DNA of 64,000 nucleotides from an uncultured Methanomassiliicoccales archaeon (GTDB lineage: Archaea; Thermoplasmatota; Thermoplasmata; Methanomassiliicoccales; Methanomethylophilaceae). Under the pieces are notes generated by a model that was not told where the DNA came from, searched no databases, and saw only the letters and a list, made by a program, of their open reading frames with translations. Made by a program: the position numbers and the translations under genes. Position 1 is the stretch's first letter; every line of letters begins with the position of its first letter. The stretch is taken from positions 15,702 to 79,701 of the forward strand of contig CAUFXM010000010.1 of assembly GCA_959597175.1 (NCBI GenBank), in the 5' to 3' direction. Shown in pieces: positions 56,065 to 63,940 of the stretch.

Positions 56065-57081
56065 ATGTTTAATAGGTGGATGGCCCTCCACCGTCTCATG
56101 CTCACACTGGGGATAGAGGGGACCGCGCACACGCTCGGGGTGGGGATAGTCGACGACGACTGCAACGTCCTGGCCAACGAGCTGGACATGTTCCGTCCCA
56201 AGGAGGGGGGTCTCCACCCCAGAGAGGCCGCGAACCATCATTCGGAGGTCGTGTCCTCCATCATACACCGGGCGCTGGACGCCGCAGGGAAGGACGTGTC
56301 CGACATAGGTCTGGTGTCGTTCTCCATGGGTCCCGGCCTCGGCCCCTGCCTCAGGATCGCGGGGACCGCCGCCAGGGCGCTCTCGTGCACCCTGGGGGTG
56401 CCGATCGTCGGGGTCAACCACTGCGTCGCGCATGTGGAGATCGGAAGGGCGCAGTGCGGCTGCGACGACCCGGCGCTCCTCTATGCATCCGGCGGCAACA
56501 CCCAGGTCATCGCTTATGCCGAGGGCCGCTACAGGATATTCGGCGAGACACAGGACATAGGCATCGGCAACATGCTCGACAAGCTGGGCAGGGAGCTGGG
56601 CATGGGGTTCTACGCCGGCCCGGTGTTCGAGAAGCTCGCCAGGGACGGGAGGGAGTACCATCCGCTGCCGTACTCGGTCAAGGGCATGGACGTCTCGTTC
56701 TCTGGGCTGATGACCGCGGCGGTCGCCCTCCAGAGGAAGGGTGTCCCGCTTGAGGACATAGCGCTCTCCGTCCAGGAGACGGCGTTCGCCATGCTAACGG
56801 AGGTCACTGAGAGGGCGATGGCCCACATCGGCAAGGACGAGGTCCTCCTCGGGGGAGGTGTCGCCCAGAACGGCCGTCTCAGGGAGATGGTGGCCGAGAT
56901 GGCGCATGCGCGCGGTGCCGAGATGTACGTCCCGGACCGCAGGTTCTGCATGGACAACGGCGCGATGATAGCCTGGCTCGGAGCGGAGATGTACAACTCG
57001 GGCGTCAGGATGGATATCGGCGAGACCGCGGTCAGGCAGAGGTTCAGGACCGACGAGGTCGAGGTCACCTGGCGGAGCTGA
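56065..57081 (+). CDS. kae1: tRNA threonylcarbamoyladenosine synthesis protein Kae1 (TsaD-like)
   Basis: This ASKHA-fold protein has 338 residues (327 if ATG 56098 is used). It carries TLGIEGTAHTLGVGIV, the metal-binding histidines in VNHCVAHVEIGR, ASGGNTQV, the DIGIGNMLDKLGRELG segment and the Gly-rich LLGGGVAQNGRLREM near the C-terminus. With Bud32, Cgi121 and Pcc1 it attaches threonylcarbamoyl to A37 of ANN-decoding tRNAs. It is not fused to Bud32 here, unlike in many euryarchaea, and Bud32 is not in the window. The 3' end overlaps the convergent RecJ-like gene by 17 nt. Confidence 0.93.
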   Translation: MFNRWMALHRLMLTLGIEGTAHTLGVGIVDDDCNVLANELDMFRPKEGGLHPREAANHHSEVVSSIIHRALDAAGKDVSDIGLVSFSMGPGLGPCLRIAGTAARALSCTLGVPIVGVNHCVAHVEIGRAQCGCDDPALLYASGGNTQVIAYAEGRYRIFGETQDIGIGNMLDKLGRELGMGFYAGPVFEKLARDGREYHPLPYSVKGMDVSFSGLMTAAVALQRKGVPLEDIALSVQETAFAMLTEVTERAMAHIGKDEVLLGGGVAQNGRLREMVAEMAHARGAEMYVPDRRFCMDNGAMIAWLGAEMYNSGVRMDIGETAVRQRFRTDEVEVTWRS

Positions 57082-58411
57082 TCTGCTCGCCGACGATCCT
57101 GTCGAGGTTCGCGAGGAACTCGTCCACCTTGTCCAGCGGGACCGATCCGCCCGCGGCTATCCTGTGGCCGCCACCCTGTCCGCCCACGGACGCGCAGGCC
57201 TCCCTCATCGCCTTCGCCAGGTCGACGCCCCTGTCCAGCTGGCAGAACATGCCCCTGGACGACAGGTTCACGGGGTCGTTGGACTTGTTCATGCCTATGG
57301 TGGGCTTGCTGTGGTCGCCTATCGACTGCATGGCGATGCCGCAGAGCATCCCGGTGAACCCGGAATCCGTCGAGTCGAACCACTGGATGTGCTCCATCTG
57401 GTTCAGCCCCCTGCGGTCGAGCTCGACCATGCTCTCGACCACCGCTTTGGCCGATTCGCGGCTCTGCTCGGCGCCCTCCGTGAGGCATCTCTCGTCGCCC
57501 ATGCCGGCCGCGATGCCCACGCCCCCGATCCCGGAGCGGCCGCAGTCGTTCAGTATGGACGAGAGGCTCTCGGCATCCATCCTCATCCCCTTCAGGTAGT
57601 ACCTGTCGCGGGCGATCTCCTCCATCGAGGACAGCAGCACGCCCTGCTGGGTCAGCTTCACGGCGATGAGGGACGAGAGCCTCCTGCGCTCCTCGTCCGT
57701 GAGGTCCATGTAGGTCTTGCCGTTCTCGATGCCGGCGTCGGACAGCAGCTCGGCGACCCCGTCAACGTTGCCGCTGACCCCGCGAATGTAGGGGTCGGTG
57801 CTGAGGAAGAGCTCCGTCATCAGGTCTCCGGCGGGTATGAGCGATCCGGGCATCCTCTCTATGTAGCCGCGTCTGGTCCCCTCCTCGAGGAGGTATACGT
57901 TCAGGCCAGACACCCCGTTTATGTGCTGCCTGTCTCCGGCGATGCCGGCGAAGGCCACCTGCACGAGATCCCAGTTGCGCTCGTCCATCGCGACGGCGAA
58001 CAGCAGGCACATGGTGGCGCCGCATCCGGACGTCATCCCGTCGATCCCGTAGAGGTGGGGGTTCGCATAGCACACCCTCCTGGCCTCCGAGATCACAGTG
58101 TGGTGGTCCAGAACGACGACGTCGCGGTCCAGCTCGTCCAGCTGGTCTATGTACGAGGCCCCCAGATCGGATACGATGATGCAGTCCGCCTTGGTGTTGC
58201 GGATCACATCCATGTTGTAGTCGTTGAGCGTTGTGAACAGCGTCACGCGGAACTCCTTACCGGCCCTCATGAGGGTCTTGGCGAGGATGGCCGCGGACGA
58301 CACGCCGTCCGCATCGTAATGGGAGAACACCTGTACGAACTCATGGCCGCGGACGATGTCCGCGGCTTGAGAAAGAGTGGTAAGGAGTTTTGAAGGTACC
58401 ATGTCCTCCAT
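57065..58411 (-). CDS. DHH-family phosphoesterase, archaeal RecJ/GAN-like
   Basis: The 448-residue protein has DHH motifs (FSHYDADGVSSAAIL near residue 30, IIVSDLGASY, VVVLDHHTV around 95-100, and AFAGIAGDRQHINGVSG). The C-terminal DHHA1 domain has SVGGQGGGHRIAAGGSVP. Archaeal homologues are 5'-to-3' or 3'-to-5' ssDNA/RNA exonucleases that join the CMG replisome (GAN) or act in RNA decay. It lies 6 nt after the S15 gene on the same strand, a common archaeal arrangement. The 3' ends of this gene and kae1 overlap. Confidence 0.9.
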   Translation of the reverse strand: MEDMVPSKLLTTLSQAADIVRGHEFVQVFSHYDADGVSSAAILAKTLMRAGKEFRVTLFTTLNDYNMDVIRNTKADCIIVSDLGASYIDQLDELDRDVVVLDHHTVISEARRVCYANPHLYGIDGMTSGCGATMCLLFAVAMDERNWDLVQVAFAGIAGDRQHINGVSGLNVYLLEEGTRRGYIERMPGSLIPAGDLMTELFLSTDPYIRGVSGNVDGVAELLSDAGIENGKTYMDLTDEERRRLSSLIAVKLTQQGVLLSSMEEIARDRYYLKGMRMDAESLSSILNDCGRSGIGGVGIAAGMGDERCLTEGAEQSRESAKAVVESMVELDRRGLNQMEHIQWFDSTDSGFTGMLCGIAMQSIGDHSKPTIGMNKSNDPVNLSSRGMFCQLDRGVDLAKAMREACASVGGQGGGHRIAAGGSVPLDKVDEFLANLDRIVGEQISSAR

Positions 58412-58417
58412 GGGAAC

Positions 58418-58873
58418 TCACTTGAGCATGAGCTCCGCGTTGCTGAGGGAGTATTTCCAGTCAGCGGGAAGGACGCCGTTCCTCTTGTAGTAGCGCTCGA
58501 GCCTCCTGATCTTGGCTTCGATCATGTTGAGGCCCCTCTTGTTGGAGACGTCTCCCTTGTTGTCCCTGAGGTGGACGTTAAGGTCGATGGCGCGCCTCAT
58601 GAGGTTGGCCAGGTCCTCGGGGAGGGATCCCGCTACACCCTTCTCCTCCATGATCTGGGTGATGGTCTTGCCGGTGGCGAGCTTGACGTTGGGGACGCCG
58701 TACTGGTCCCTCAGAACGAGCCCGATCCTGGCGGAGATCATTCCGTCCTTCGCGAGTTTCACGATGATGTCCTCTATCTCGGTGGCGTTGAGAGGAACCC
58801 ATGCGGGATTCTCGGAAATCATGGGGCGTTTGGAACAGGATTTGCCCTTCCTTCTCGTGTGCATTCTTGCCAT
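58418..58873 (-). CDS. rps15: 30S ribosomal protein S15
   Basis: The 151-residue archaeal/eukaryotic-type S15 (uS15) has an N-terminal MARMHTRRKGKSCSKRP extension, ending in AKIRRLERYYKRNGVLPADWKYSLSNAELMLK. It binds 16S rRNA in the platform. The ATG at 58873 has GGAGG 8 nt upstream. A TATA box (TTATTTAAATA on the minus strand, about 58930-58941) gives a leader of about 35 nt. A longer reading from 58933 lies upstream of the promoter. Confidence 0.95.
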   Translation of the reverse strand: MARMHTRRKGKSCSKRPMISENPAWVPLNATEIEDIIVKLAKDGMISARIGLVLRDQYGVPNVKLATGKTITQIMEEKGVAGSLPEDLANLMRRAIDLNVHLRDNKGDVSNKRGLNMIEAKIRRLERYYKRNGVLPADWKYSLSNAELMLK

Positions 58874-58936
58874 AGTCTGATCCTCCGAATCATATCCTAG
58901 GCGGCGAGGCTGATGCTTGCGATGTGGAATCACTAT

Positions 58937-59305
58937 TTAAATAATGTCATGTGGGCCGGCACGGGATCCGACAACGGACCTGGCCCACGGGACGGTCATC
59001 TCGTACTCCTCGCGGTCGAAGGACAGTTGTCCGGGGATCTCGGAGAACAGCCGGGACTCCATCTCGCAGTCGTCGGTCACCTTCTCGCGGAGCACCGCCG
59101 CGCAGACGTCGCAGTACCCTATGTCCCTGGTGGCCAGGACCTCGATCCTGTAACCCGCCTCCTCCATGAACTCGCGGACGCACGCCTGCTCCGAGGTCTC
59201 GCCCGTCTCCACATGGCCGCCCGGCATCTCCCACCCGTTGCGACGCCTGTGCCAGACCATCAGGAAACGGTCCCCGGAGAACGCCACCGCGTACGCGGTC
59301 CTCAT
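58937..59305 (-). CDS. Nudix hydrolase
   Basis: The 122-residue protein starts MRTAYAVAFSGDRFLMVWHRRRNGWEMPGG. It has a complete Nudix box (GGHVETGETSEQACVREFMEEAGY, residues 29-52). The remainder includes CDVCAAVLREKV. It removes a phosphate-linked moiety from nucleoside diphosphate-X compounds; the substrate is unknown. Its start overlaps the flpA stop by 4 nt, so the two are co-translated. Confidence 0.88.
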   Translation of the reverse strand: MRTAYAVAFSGDRFLMVWHRRRNGWEMPGGHVETGETSEQACVREFMEEAGYRIEVLATRDIGYCDVCAAVLREKVTDDCEMESRLFSEIPGQLSFDREEYEMTVPWARSVVGSRAGPHDII

Positions 59306-59964
59306 GCCCTGCGCCTCACCACGACCATCTCGTGCGACTTCTCGTAGGGCTCCAGCGAGCGGGCGTCCAGCACCTCGAACCCCCTCTCCCTGAGCCTCGC
59401 CTCCGCGGACCTGAAGACCTCGTCCGGAGGGGAGGTGACGTCCTCCGACCTGGCCTTCACCGCCATCATGCCGAGGTCCGCCCCGAACGCGTCCATGTTG
59501 TCGCACAGTATGTCCGCCTGCCTCTTCTGGGCCACATCCTGGTATACCACGTTCACGGACTCCGCGAAGACGCGGTACTCGGACGGGCGGGTGGCATCTC
59601 CGAGGATGGGGATCATGGCAGGCCTGTCCTCGCAAGTCCTCACAAGGTCCCTGAACATCCTCTGGGCGAACTCCACGCAGTAGACCCTGCCGTCCCTGCA
59701 CACGTCGGCCACATGGGACGCCGTGGTGCCGCTGGATGCCCCCAGATACAGCACGCTGCTGTCGCGGGCGAAGGGGAACGAGGCCCCGCCGAGGGACAGG
59801 TATGCGGAGAGCTTGCTCCTCCGCGGGTCCCATTCCCTCATCTCGCGGCCGTCCCAGCGGACCAGCCTCTCGCCGTAGACCCTCTTCCCGGGGCAGGCCG
59901 ACTCCGTGTAGATGCGGCCCCTCTCCGAGAACACCATGCCGGGGGCGCACTGAAGGCTCTCCAT
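59302..59964 (-). CDS. flpA: Fibrillarin-like rRNA/tRNA 2'-O-methyltransferase
   Basis: The 220-residue protein is archaeal fibrillarin. The N-terminal part includes VYGERLVRWDGREMREWDPRRSKLSAYLSLG, the SAM-binding motif is VLYLGASSGTTASHVADV, then VYCVEFAQRMFRDL, ILGDATRP and VVYQDVAQKRQADIL. Guided by box C/D sRNAs with Nop5 and L7Ae, it methylates ribose 2'-OH. Its usual neighbour nop5 is not next to it. The transcript starts from a TATA box shared with the divergent NAD kinase gene (59985-59992) and is probably leaderless. Confidence 0.95.
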   Translation of the reverse strand: MESLQCAPGMVFSERGRIYTESACPGKRVYGERLVRWDGREMREWDPRRSKLSAYLSLGGASFPFARDSSVLYLGASSGTTASHVADVCRDGRVYCVEFAQRMFRDLVRTCEDRPAMIPILGDATRPSEYRVFAESVNVVYQDVAQKRQADILCDNMDAFGADLGMMAVKARSEDVTSPPDEVFRSAEARLRERGFEVLDARSLEPYEKSHEMVVVRRRA

Positions 59965-59976
59965 GTCCCCTCGATT

Positions 59977-60000
59977 GTCCGCTCATATATAAGAGCGGAC
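59977..60000. promoter_or_regulatory. Symmetric divergent promoter: TATA box inside a perfect inverted repeat
   Basis: The 8-bp arms GTCCGCTC (59977-59984) and GAGCGGAC (59993-60000) are perfect complements around an ATATATAA core (59985-59992). The core is about 24 nt before the flpA ATG (59964, minus strand) and about 27 nt before the ATG at 60016 (plus strand). One TATA box could therefore drive both genes, with the arms as symmetric BRE-like or repressor sites. Confidence 0.6.
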
Positions 60001-60015
60001 CGCTTCCCCGGCGTC

Positions 60016-61623
60016 ATGATCACGATGGAAACCCTTTCCGGCATCGCGGACGCGGTGCAGGCGGCAATCGAGAAGATCCCCGGCTCCGGATGCAGGGGCG
60101 AGACCGTGTGCATGGGCGCCGACGGCACGCCCACCTCGCAGATCGACAAGGTCGCGGAGAACGCGGCCCTGATGCACATACAGGCCAACGCCATACCCCT
60201 GAACGTCCTCAGCGAGGAGATCGGCTACGTGGACAACGGGGCGGAGGAGACGCTGGTCATAGACCCCATAGACGGGACGTCCAACGCCATAGCGGGGATC
60301 CCGTACTACACGATCTCCCTGGCCGTCGGCACCTCGGCGCTCTCCGACATCCGTCTGGGGTACCTGAGGAACCCGGTGACCGGCGACGAGTACACCGCCG
60401 AGCGCGGGAAGGGCGCGTACAAGAACGGATGCAGGATCCGCGTCCGCCAGGCGGACATCGACGACCTGTTCATCATGATCTACATGGGCAACGGGGCCCA
60501 TCCGGACGCCTTCCAGGTGGCCAAGCGGGTCAAGTCGTCCAGGTCCCTGGGGTGCGCCTCGCTGGAGATGGCGATAGTCGCCGAGGGGGAGGCGGACGGC
60601 TTCCTGATGAAGTCGGAGAGGTACACCCGCGCCATCAGGATCGTGGACATAGCGGCCAGCGCCATCATACTCAGGGAGGCCGGAGGGGAGGTGTACGACC
60701 TGGAGGGGAACGTTCTGGACATGCCTTTCGACATCGAGCACAGGTCGAACTTCCTGGCGGTCGGCGACATGAGGGTGTACAACCTCATAGTCAGGCACAG
60801 GGACACCAGGGAGGTCCACAGGTACGGGATCTACACGAACGTCCACGTCCGCAACGCGGTGAAGTACACGCAGGAGGTCATCGACGCTCTCGGGGACAAC
60901 ACGTACTACGTGGACTCCGAGATAGCCGCGGTGATGGGGATCCCGGGGACGCCCCTCGAGGAGATGGACGCCGACACTGTGATCGTCGTCGGAGGGGACG
61001 GGACCCTGCTGAGGGCCCTGCAGCACACCGACGCCAAGGTCATCGGGATAAACGGAGGGAGCGTGGGGTTCCTCGCGGAGATAGACCACGACCACATCCG
61101 CGAGGGCATCGAGAGGCTGATGGCCGAGGACTACATCGTGGAGACCAGGTTCAAGCTCAGCTGCTGGTACAACGGCGAGTACCTCCTCGATTCCGTCAAC
61201 GAGGCCGTGGTCCACACGGACTCCGTGGCGAAGATCAGGCACTTCAAGGTCTACGTCGACGACGTCCTCGCCTCAGAGATGAGGGCCGACGGCGTGATAA
61301 TATCCACCCCCACGGGCTCCACATGCTACGCCATGAGCCTGGGGGCCCCCTACATGGACCCCAAGGTGGACGCCCTGATGGTCGTCCCGATGGCGGCCTA
61401 CAAGTTCAACTCCCGTTCGTTCGTCATACCGTCCGCCTCGAAGGTCACAGTCGAGAACGTGCTGGACAAGGGGTGCCTGATCGTCCTGGACGGCCAGGCC
61501 GAGTACGTGATGGAGGGGGGATCCAAGGTGGAGTTCATGCTGTCGGACAAGAAGGCCAGGTTCATCCGCTTCGACACGGACTTCTACTCCAGGGTCAGGG
61601 AGAAGCTGGTGAACACCCTATGA
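60016..61623 (+). CDS. Bifunctional NADP phosphatase / NAD kinase (inositol monophosphatase-like + NAD kinase fusion)
   Basis: The 535-residue fusion has two domains. Residues 1-260 are an inositol-monophosphatase-type phosphatase with DPIDGTSNAIAGI (metal site) and a C-terminal RIVDIAASAIILREAGG. Residues 270-535 are a NAD kinase with VVGGDGTLLRAL (GGDGT motif, about 330), NGGSVGFLAEI and TPTGSTCYAMSLGAP. The M. jannaschii fusion of this kind has both NAD kinase and NADP phosphatase activity. Opposing activities in one chain could set the NADP/NAD ratio. The transcript is probably leaderless; the ATG at 60025 is an alternative. Confidence 0.92.
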   Translation: MITMETLSGIADAVQAAIEKIPGSGCRGETVCMGADGTPTSQIDKVAENAALMHIQANAIPLNVLSEEIGYVDNGAEETLVIDPIDGTSNAIAGIPYYTISLAVGTSALSDIRLGYLRNPVTGDEYTAERGKGAYKNGCRIRVRQADIDDLFIMIYMGNGAHPDAFQVAKRVKSSRSLGCASLEMAIVAEGEADGFLMKSERYTRAIRIVDIAASAIILREAGGEVYDLEGNVLDMPFDIEHRSNFLAVGDMRVYNLIVRHRDTREVHRYGIYTNVHVRNAVKYTQEVIDALGDNTYYVDSEIAAVMGIPGTPLEEMDADTVIVVGGDGTLLRALQHTDAKVIGINGGSVGFLAEIDHDHIREGIERLMAEDYIVETRFKLSCWYNGEYLLDSVNEAVVHTDSVAKIRHFKVYVDDVLASEMRADGVIISTPTGSTCYAMSLGAPYMDPKVDALMVVPMAAYKFNSRSFVIPSASKVTVENVLDKGCLIVLDGQAEYVMEGGSKVEFMLSDKKARFIRFDTDFYSRVREKLVNTL

Positions 61624-62060
61624 ACCGCATCTACGGGGTCGACGTGGACTTCATAGACGGCTTCAACGAGGCCGCCCGCTCCACGTACCCGGACGAGTTC
61701 CTTTGCATGCACCGCCAGGTGGACGGTGTGATCACCGAGATGATCCTCCTGCCCGGGACGGTGTTCGGGGACAGCCACAGCTTCCTGAACCAGTGGATGG
61801 AGCCCATCGACTACAGCATAGCTGGCTCCGCCCACTCGCACCCGGGGTTCTCCAACGAGCCCTCGGAGCAGGACAAGGAGTTCTTCAGCAACACCGGAGG
61901 GGTGCACTTCATAACGTGCCAGCCGTACGACAGGACCAGCTGGAGGGCGTACAACTCGCGCGGCGAGCCGGTCGAGCTTGAGGTCATATACCGAGGTCAC
62001 TGGCCCTTCATGCACTCGGACACGATGTTGTCGGCGATCTCCATGAGTCCGACCAGGTAG
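61620..62060 (+). CDS. JAMM/MPN-type metalloprotease-like protein
   Basis: The 146-residue protein carries a JAMM zinc site: AHSHPGFSNEPSEQDKEF fits H-x-H-x10-D. An upstream Glu (DEFLCMH) may complete it. JAMM proteins cleave isopeptide bonds, for example ubiquitin-like SAMP conjugates in archaea. It starts at ATG 61620 overlapping the NAD kinase stop (ATGA), so it is co-translated with it. Its last 64 nt overlap the convergent phosphohexomutase-like gene. The substrate is unknown; SAMP removal is a guess by family. Confidence 0.82.
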   Translation: MNRIYGVDVDFIDGFNEAARSTYPDEFLCMHRQVDGVITEMILLPGTVFGDSHSFLNQWMEPIDYSIAGSAHSHPGFSNEPSEQDKEFFSNTGGVHFITCQPYDRTSWRAYNSRGEPVELEVIYRGHWPFMHSDTMLSAISMSPTR

Positions 62061-63343
62061 GCGCGGTCCTCCGACTCCGCCACGATCCCCACGGTCGGGG
62101 ACGTCCCGCGCACGAGGCTGACCAGGAACCATCCCTCCTTCATGTCGACCCTCCAGGAGTCCCCTCTGCTGACGACGGTCCCCTCCACCTCCTGGAGGGA
62201 CTCGTTGATCCCGCGCACGAACGCCTCCGGGCTGCACGTGCATTCCCTCTCGGACGAGTCGCGGTTGTAGCGTGGGAGTCCGTCGGCCAGCCTGCTGAGG
62301 CTGACACGGCCCGCGACAGCGGACACCACGGCGGCCGCCTGGATGCCGTCCGGCATCATGCTGGTCCTGCCGAATATGATCCCGCCCTCGTAATAACCGA
62401 TCTCCGCTCCCGCCGCTACGGCACTGCAGACGGCCCCGGCGCTGCGTTCGGTCATGACGACCTCCAGTTCCCTGTCGTCCGCATCCTCCCCGTCCTCGCG
62501 GAACCTGCCGTGGAACGCGTCCAGGACCAGCGACGATGTGTCTATGGGAACGGCGATGCTGGCGGGCCTCAGGTTCATGACGACTATCGACACGATCGCC
62601 TCCGGGCCCATCTCCCTCCCGTTCTCGTCCAGGAGGGCCATCATCGTCCCCACCTTGTTGAGGGATATCCCGATGCTGCCCGGGTTCGACTCGACCATGT
62701 TCCTGACACCGTGTATGTCCAGGCCCATGTCGTTCATGCCTTCGGACTTGTAGTCCATGTCCATCTGGGCGTTGATGGCCATCACGCCAGCGCCCATCGA
62801 GTTGAGGATCTGGGGCGCGGAGGCGGAAGCCGGGCCGCATCCGCAGTCCAGGGCGACCGTGCATTCGCATCCGCCGGGGACCATCTGGCACAGGCGCGTG
62901 CGGTACGCCTCCTCCGCATCCCCGTATCTGGTCACATGGCCCAGGTTTCCGGATCCCGGGAGCTCCGGGGGATCGACGAACACCCTTTCGAGGTGTCTCA
63001 TCTGTTCCCTGCGGAACAGGCTGCCGTCGGGGTTCACAAGCAGGTACCCGCTGATCATGCCGTATCCGCGGTACTCCGTAACATAGACCGCGCAGTCGCC
63101 CAGCGACGCCGCCATGGCGAGGGCAGGTCCGCTGGTGACACCCAGGTCCACGACGTCCACGCCTGCGGAGAGCAGGCCGGACACGAGGGCCTCCTTCATC
63201 ATGGAGCTGCTCCTCATGAGGTCCCTGGCGACCGCGACCCTGCGGCAATCCATGGCGAGGGCGCGACCGAGGAGGAGCCCCATCTCTGGGCCGGTGTCCT
63301 CCGATGGGGACGACCTGAGAAGTATCCTGTCGGCCTGCGACAT
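61997..63343 (-). CDS. Phosphohexomutase-like protein lacking catalytic residues
   Basis: The 448-residue protein follows the fold of phosphoglucosamine/phosphomannomutase (RVAVARDLMRSSSMMKEALVSGLLSAGVDVVDLGVTSGPAL, residues 35-74; MPDGIQAAAVVSAVAGRVSLSRLADGLPRY near 335-365; C-terminal DSWRVDMKEGWFLVSLVRGTSPTVGIVAESED). But the phosphoserine loop, normally TASHNP, reads VYVTEYRGYGMISGY (about residues 87-100) with no Ser. The metal loop, normally DGDGDR, reads INAQMDMDYKSEG. It is therefore probably not a mutase; a regulatory or sugar-phosphate-binding role is possible. Its 3' end overlaps the JAMM gene by 64 nt. Confidence 0.8.
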   Translation of the reverse strand: MSQADRILLRSSPSEDTGPEMGLLLGRALAMDCRRVAVARDLMRSSSMMKEALVSGLLSAGVDVVDLGVTSGPALAMAASLGDCAVYVTEYRGYGMISGYLLVNPDGSLFRREQMRHLERVFVDPPELPGSGNLGHVTRYGDAEEAYRTRLCQMVPGGCECTVALDCGCGPASASAPQILNSMGAGVMAINAQMDMDYKSEGMNDMGLDIHGVRNMVESNPGSIGISLNKVGTMMALLDENGREMGPEAIVSIVVMNLRPASIAVPIDTSSLVLDAFHGRFREDGEDADDRELEVVMTERSAGAVCSAVAAGAEIGYYEGGIIFGRTSMMPDGIQAAAVVSAVAGRVSLSRLADGLPRYNRDSSERECTCSPEAFVRGINESLQEVEGTVVSRGDSWRVDMKEGWFLVSLVRGTSPTVGIVAESEDRAYLVGLMEIADNIVSECMKGQ

Positions 63344-63520
63344 GGCCCCGGACTAGGGTCACGATGTTGATATTGGTTGTGGTCCCGGTCTCAGTCCAAT
63401 TTGCCGCTCTGTACCCGTCCGATCGTGGATCCGCGTCGGTTATGGGTGGGCACAACAACGTCTCTCATGTGTGAGCCAGCACGTTCCATGGCATGGAAAA
63501 TCGAGCCATATTTAAAGAAC

Positions 63521-63532
63521 TTTTAAATATAT
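63521..63532 (+). promoter_or_regulatory. TATA box before the small conserved protein
   Basis: TTTTAAATATAT at 63521-63532, with a second AT-rich box (CATATTTAAAG) just upstream, is about 50 nt before the ATG at 63578. This gives a leader of about 25 nt. Confidence 0.55.
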
Positions 63533-63577
63533 CGGGGTTGGATACTTTAACAGCGAAAAAGGGGTGCTAGCATAGTA

Positions 63578-63790
63578 ATGGAACGCATCGACATCAAGAA
63601 GGCGCAGGCCATCGCCAAGAACAAGGGTCTCAAGCCCGGGAAGGTTAAGGGTACCGACGGCGTCCAGTTTACCAAGGGCAAGAACAACAGGCTCGACGTC
63701 ATCACCTGGGAGGAGTTCGAGGCGATCCTCGCGAAGAGGAAGCTCGCGATCTACGAATCCGGCGGCTGGATGAAGATTATGAAGGAGTGA
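63578..63790 (+). CDS. Small basic conserved protein, function unknown
   Basis: The 70-residue protein (MERIDIKKAQAIAKNKGLKPGKVKGTDGVQFTKGKNNRLDVITWEEFEAILAKRKLAIYESGGWMKIMKE, given by position only as residues 1-70) is lysine-rich, soluble and without cysteine. The tight promoter, high codon bias and clean start argue for a real, well-expressed gene. It might bind nucleic acid by its charge, but there is no recognised domain. It precedes a tRNA-Leu gene. Confidence 0.6.
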   Translation: MERIDIKKAQAIAKNKGLKPGKVKGTDGVQFTKGKNNRLDVITWEEFEAILAKRKLAIYESGGWMKIMKE

Positions 63791-63814
63791 GGCAGAAGCC
63801 TCGACCACTCGCAA

Positions 63815-63826
63815 CTACTATATACA
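63815..63826 (+). promoter_or_regulatory. TATA box of tRNA-Leu
   Basis: CTACTATATACA at 63815-63826 is centred about 35 nt before the mature tRNA 5' end, the usual position for an archaeal tRNA promoter with a short leader. Confidence 0.55.
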
Positions 63827-63855
63827 GGAAGGTTATCCTGAGCCCCAGGCTCAAT

Positions 63856-63940
63856 GCAAGGGTATCCGAGCCTGGCCAAAGGAGATAGGTTCAGGGCCTA
63901 TTCTCGTAGGAGTTCGAGGGTTCAAATCCCTTCCCTTGCA
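63856..63940 (+). tRNA. tRNA-Leu (CAG)
   Basis: The acceptor GCAAGGG/CCCTTGC, anticodon arm ATAGG-TTCAGGG-CCTAT (anticodon CAG), a long variable arm (about 63906-63919) and T-arm GAGGG-TTCAAAT-CCCTT are present. The discriminator is A and CCA is encoded (63941-63943). The type II variable arm and anticodon identify tRNA-Leu. Confidence 0.95.
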
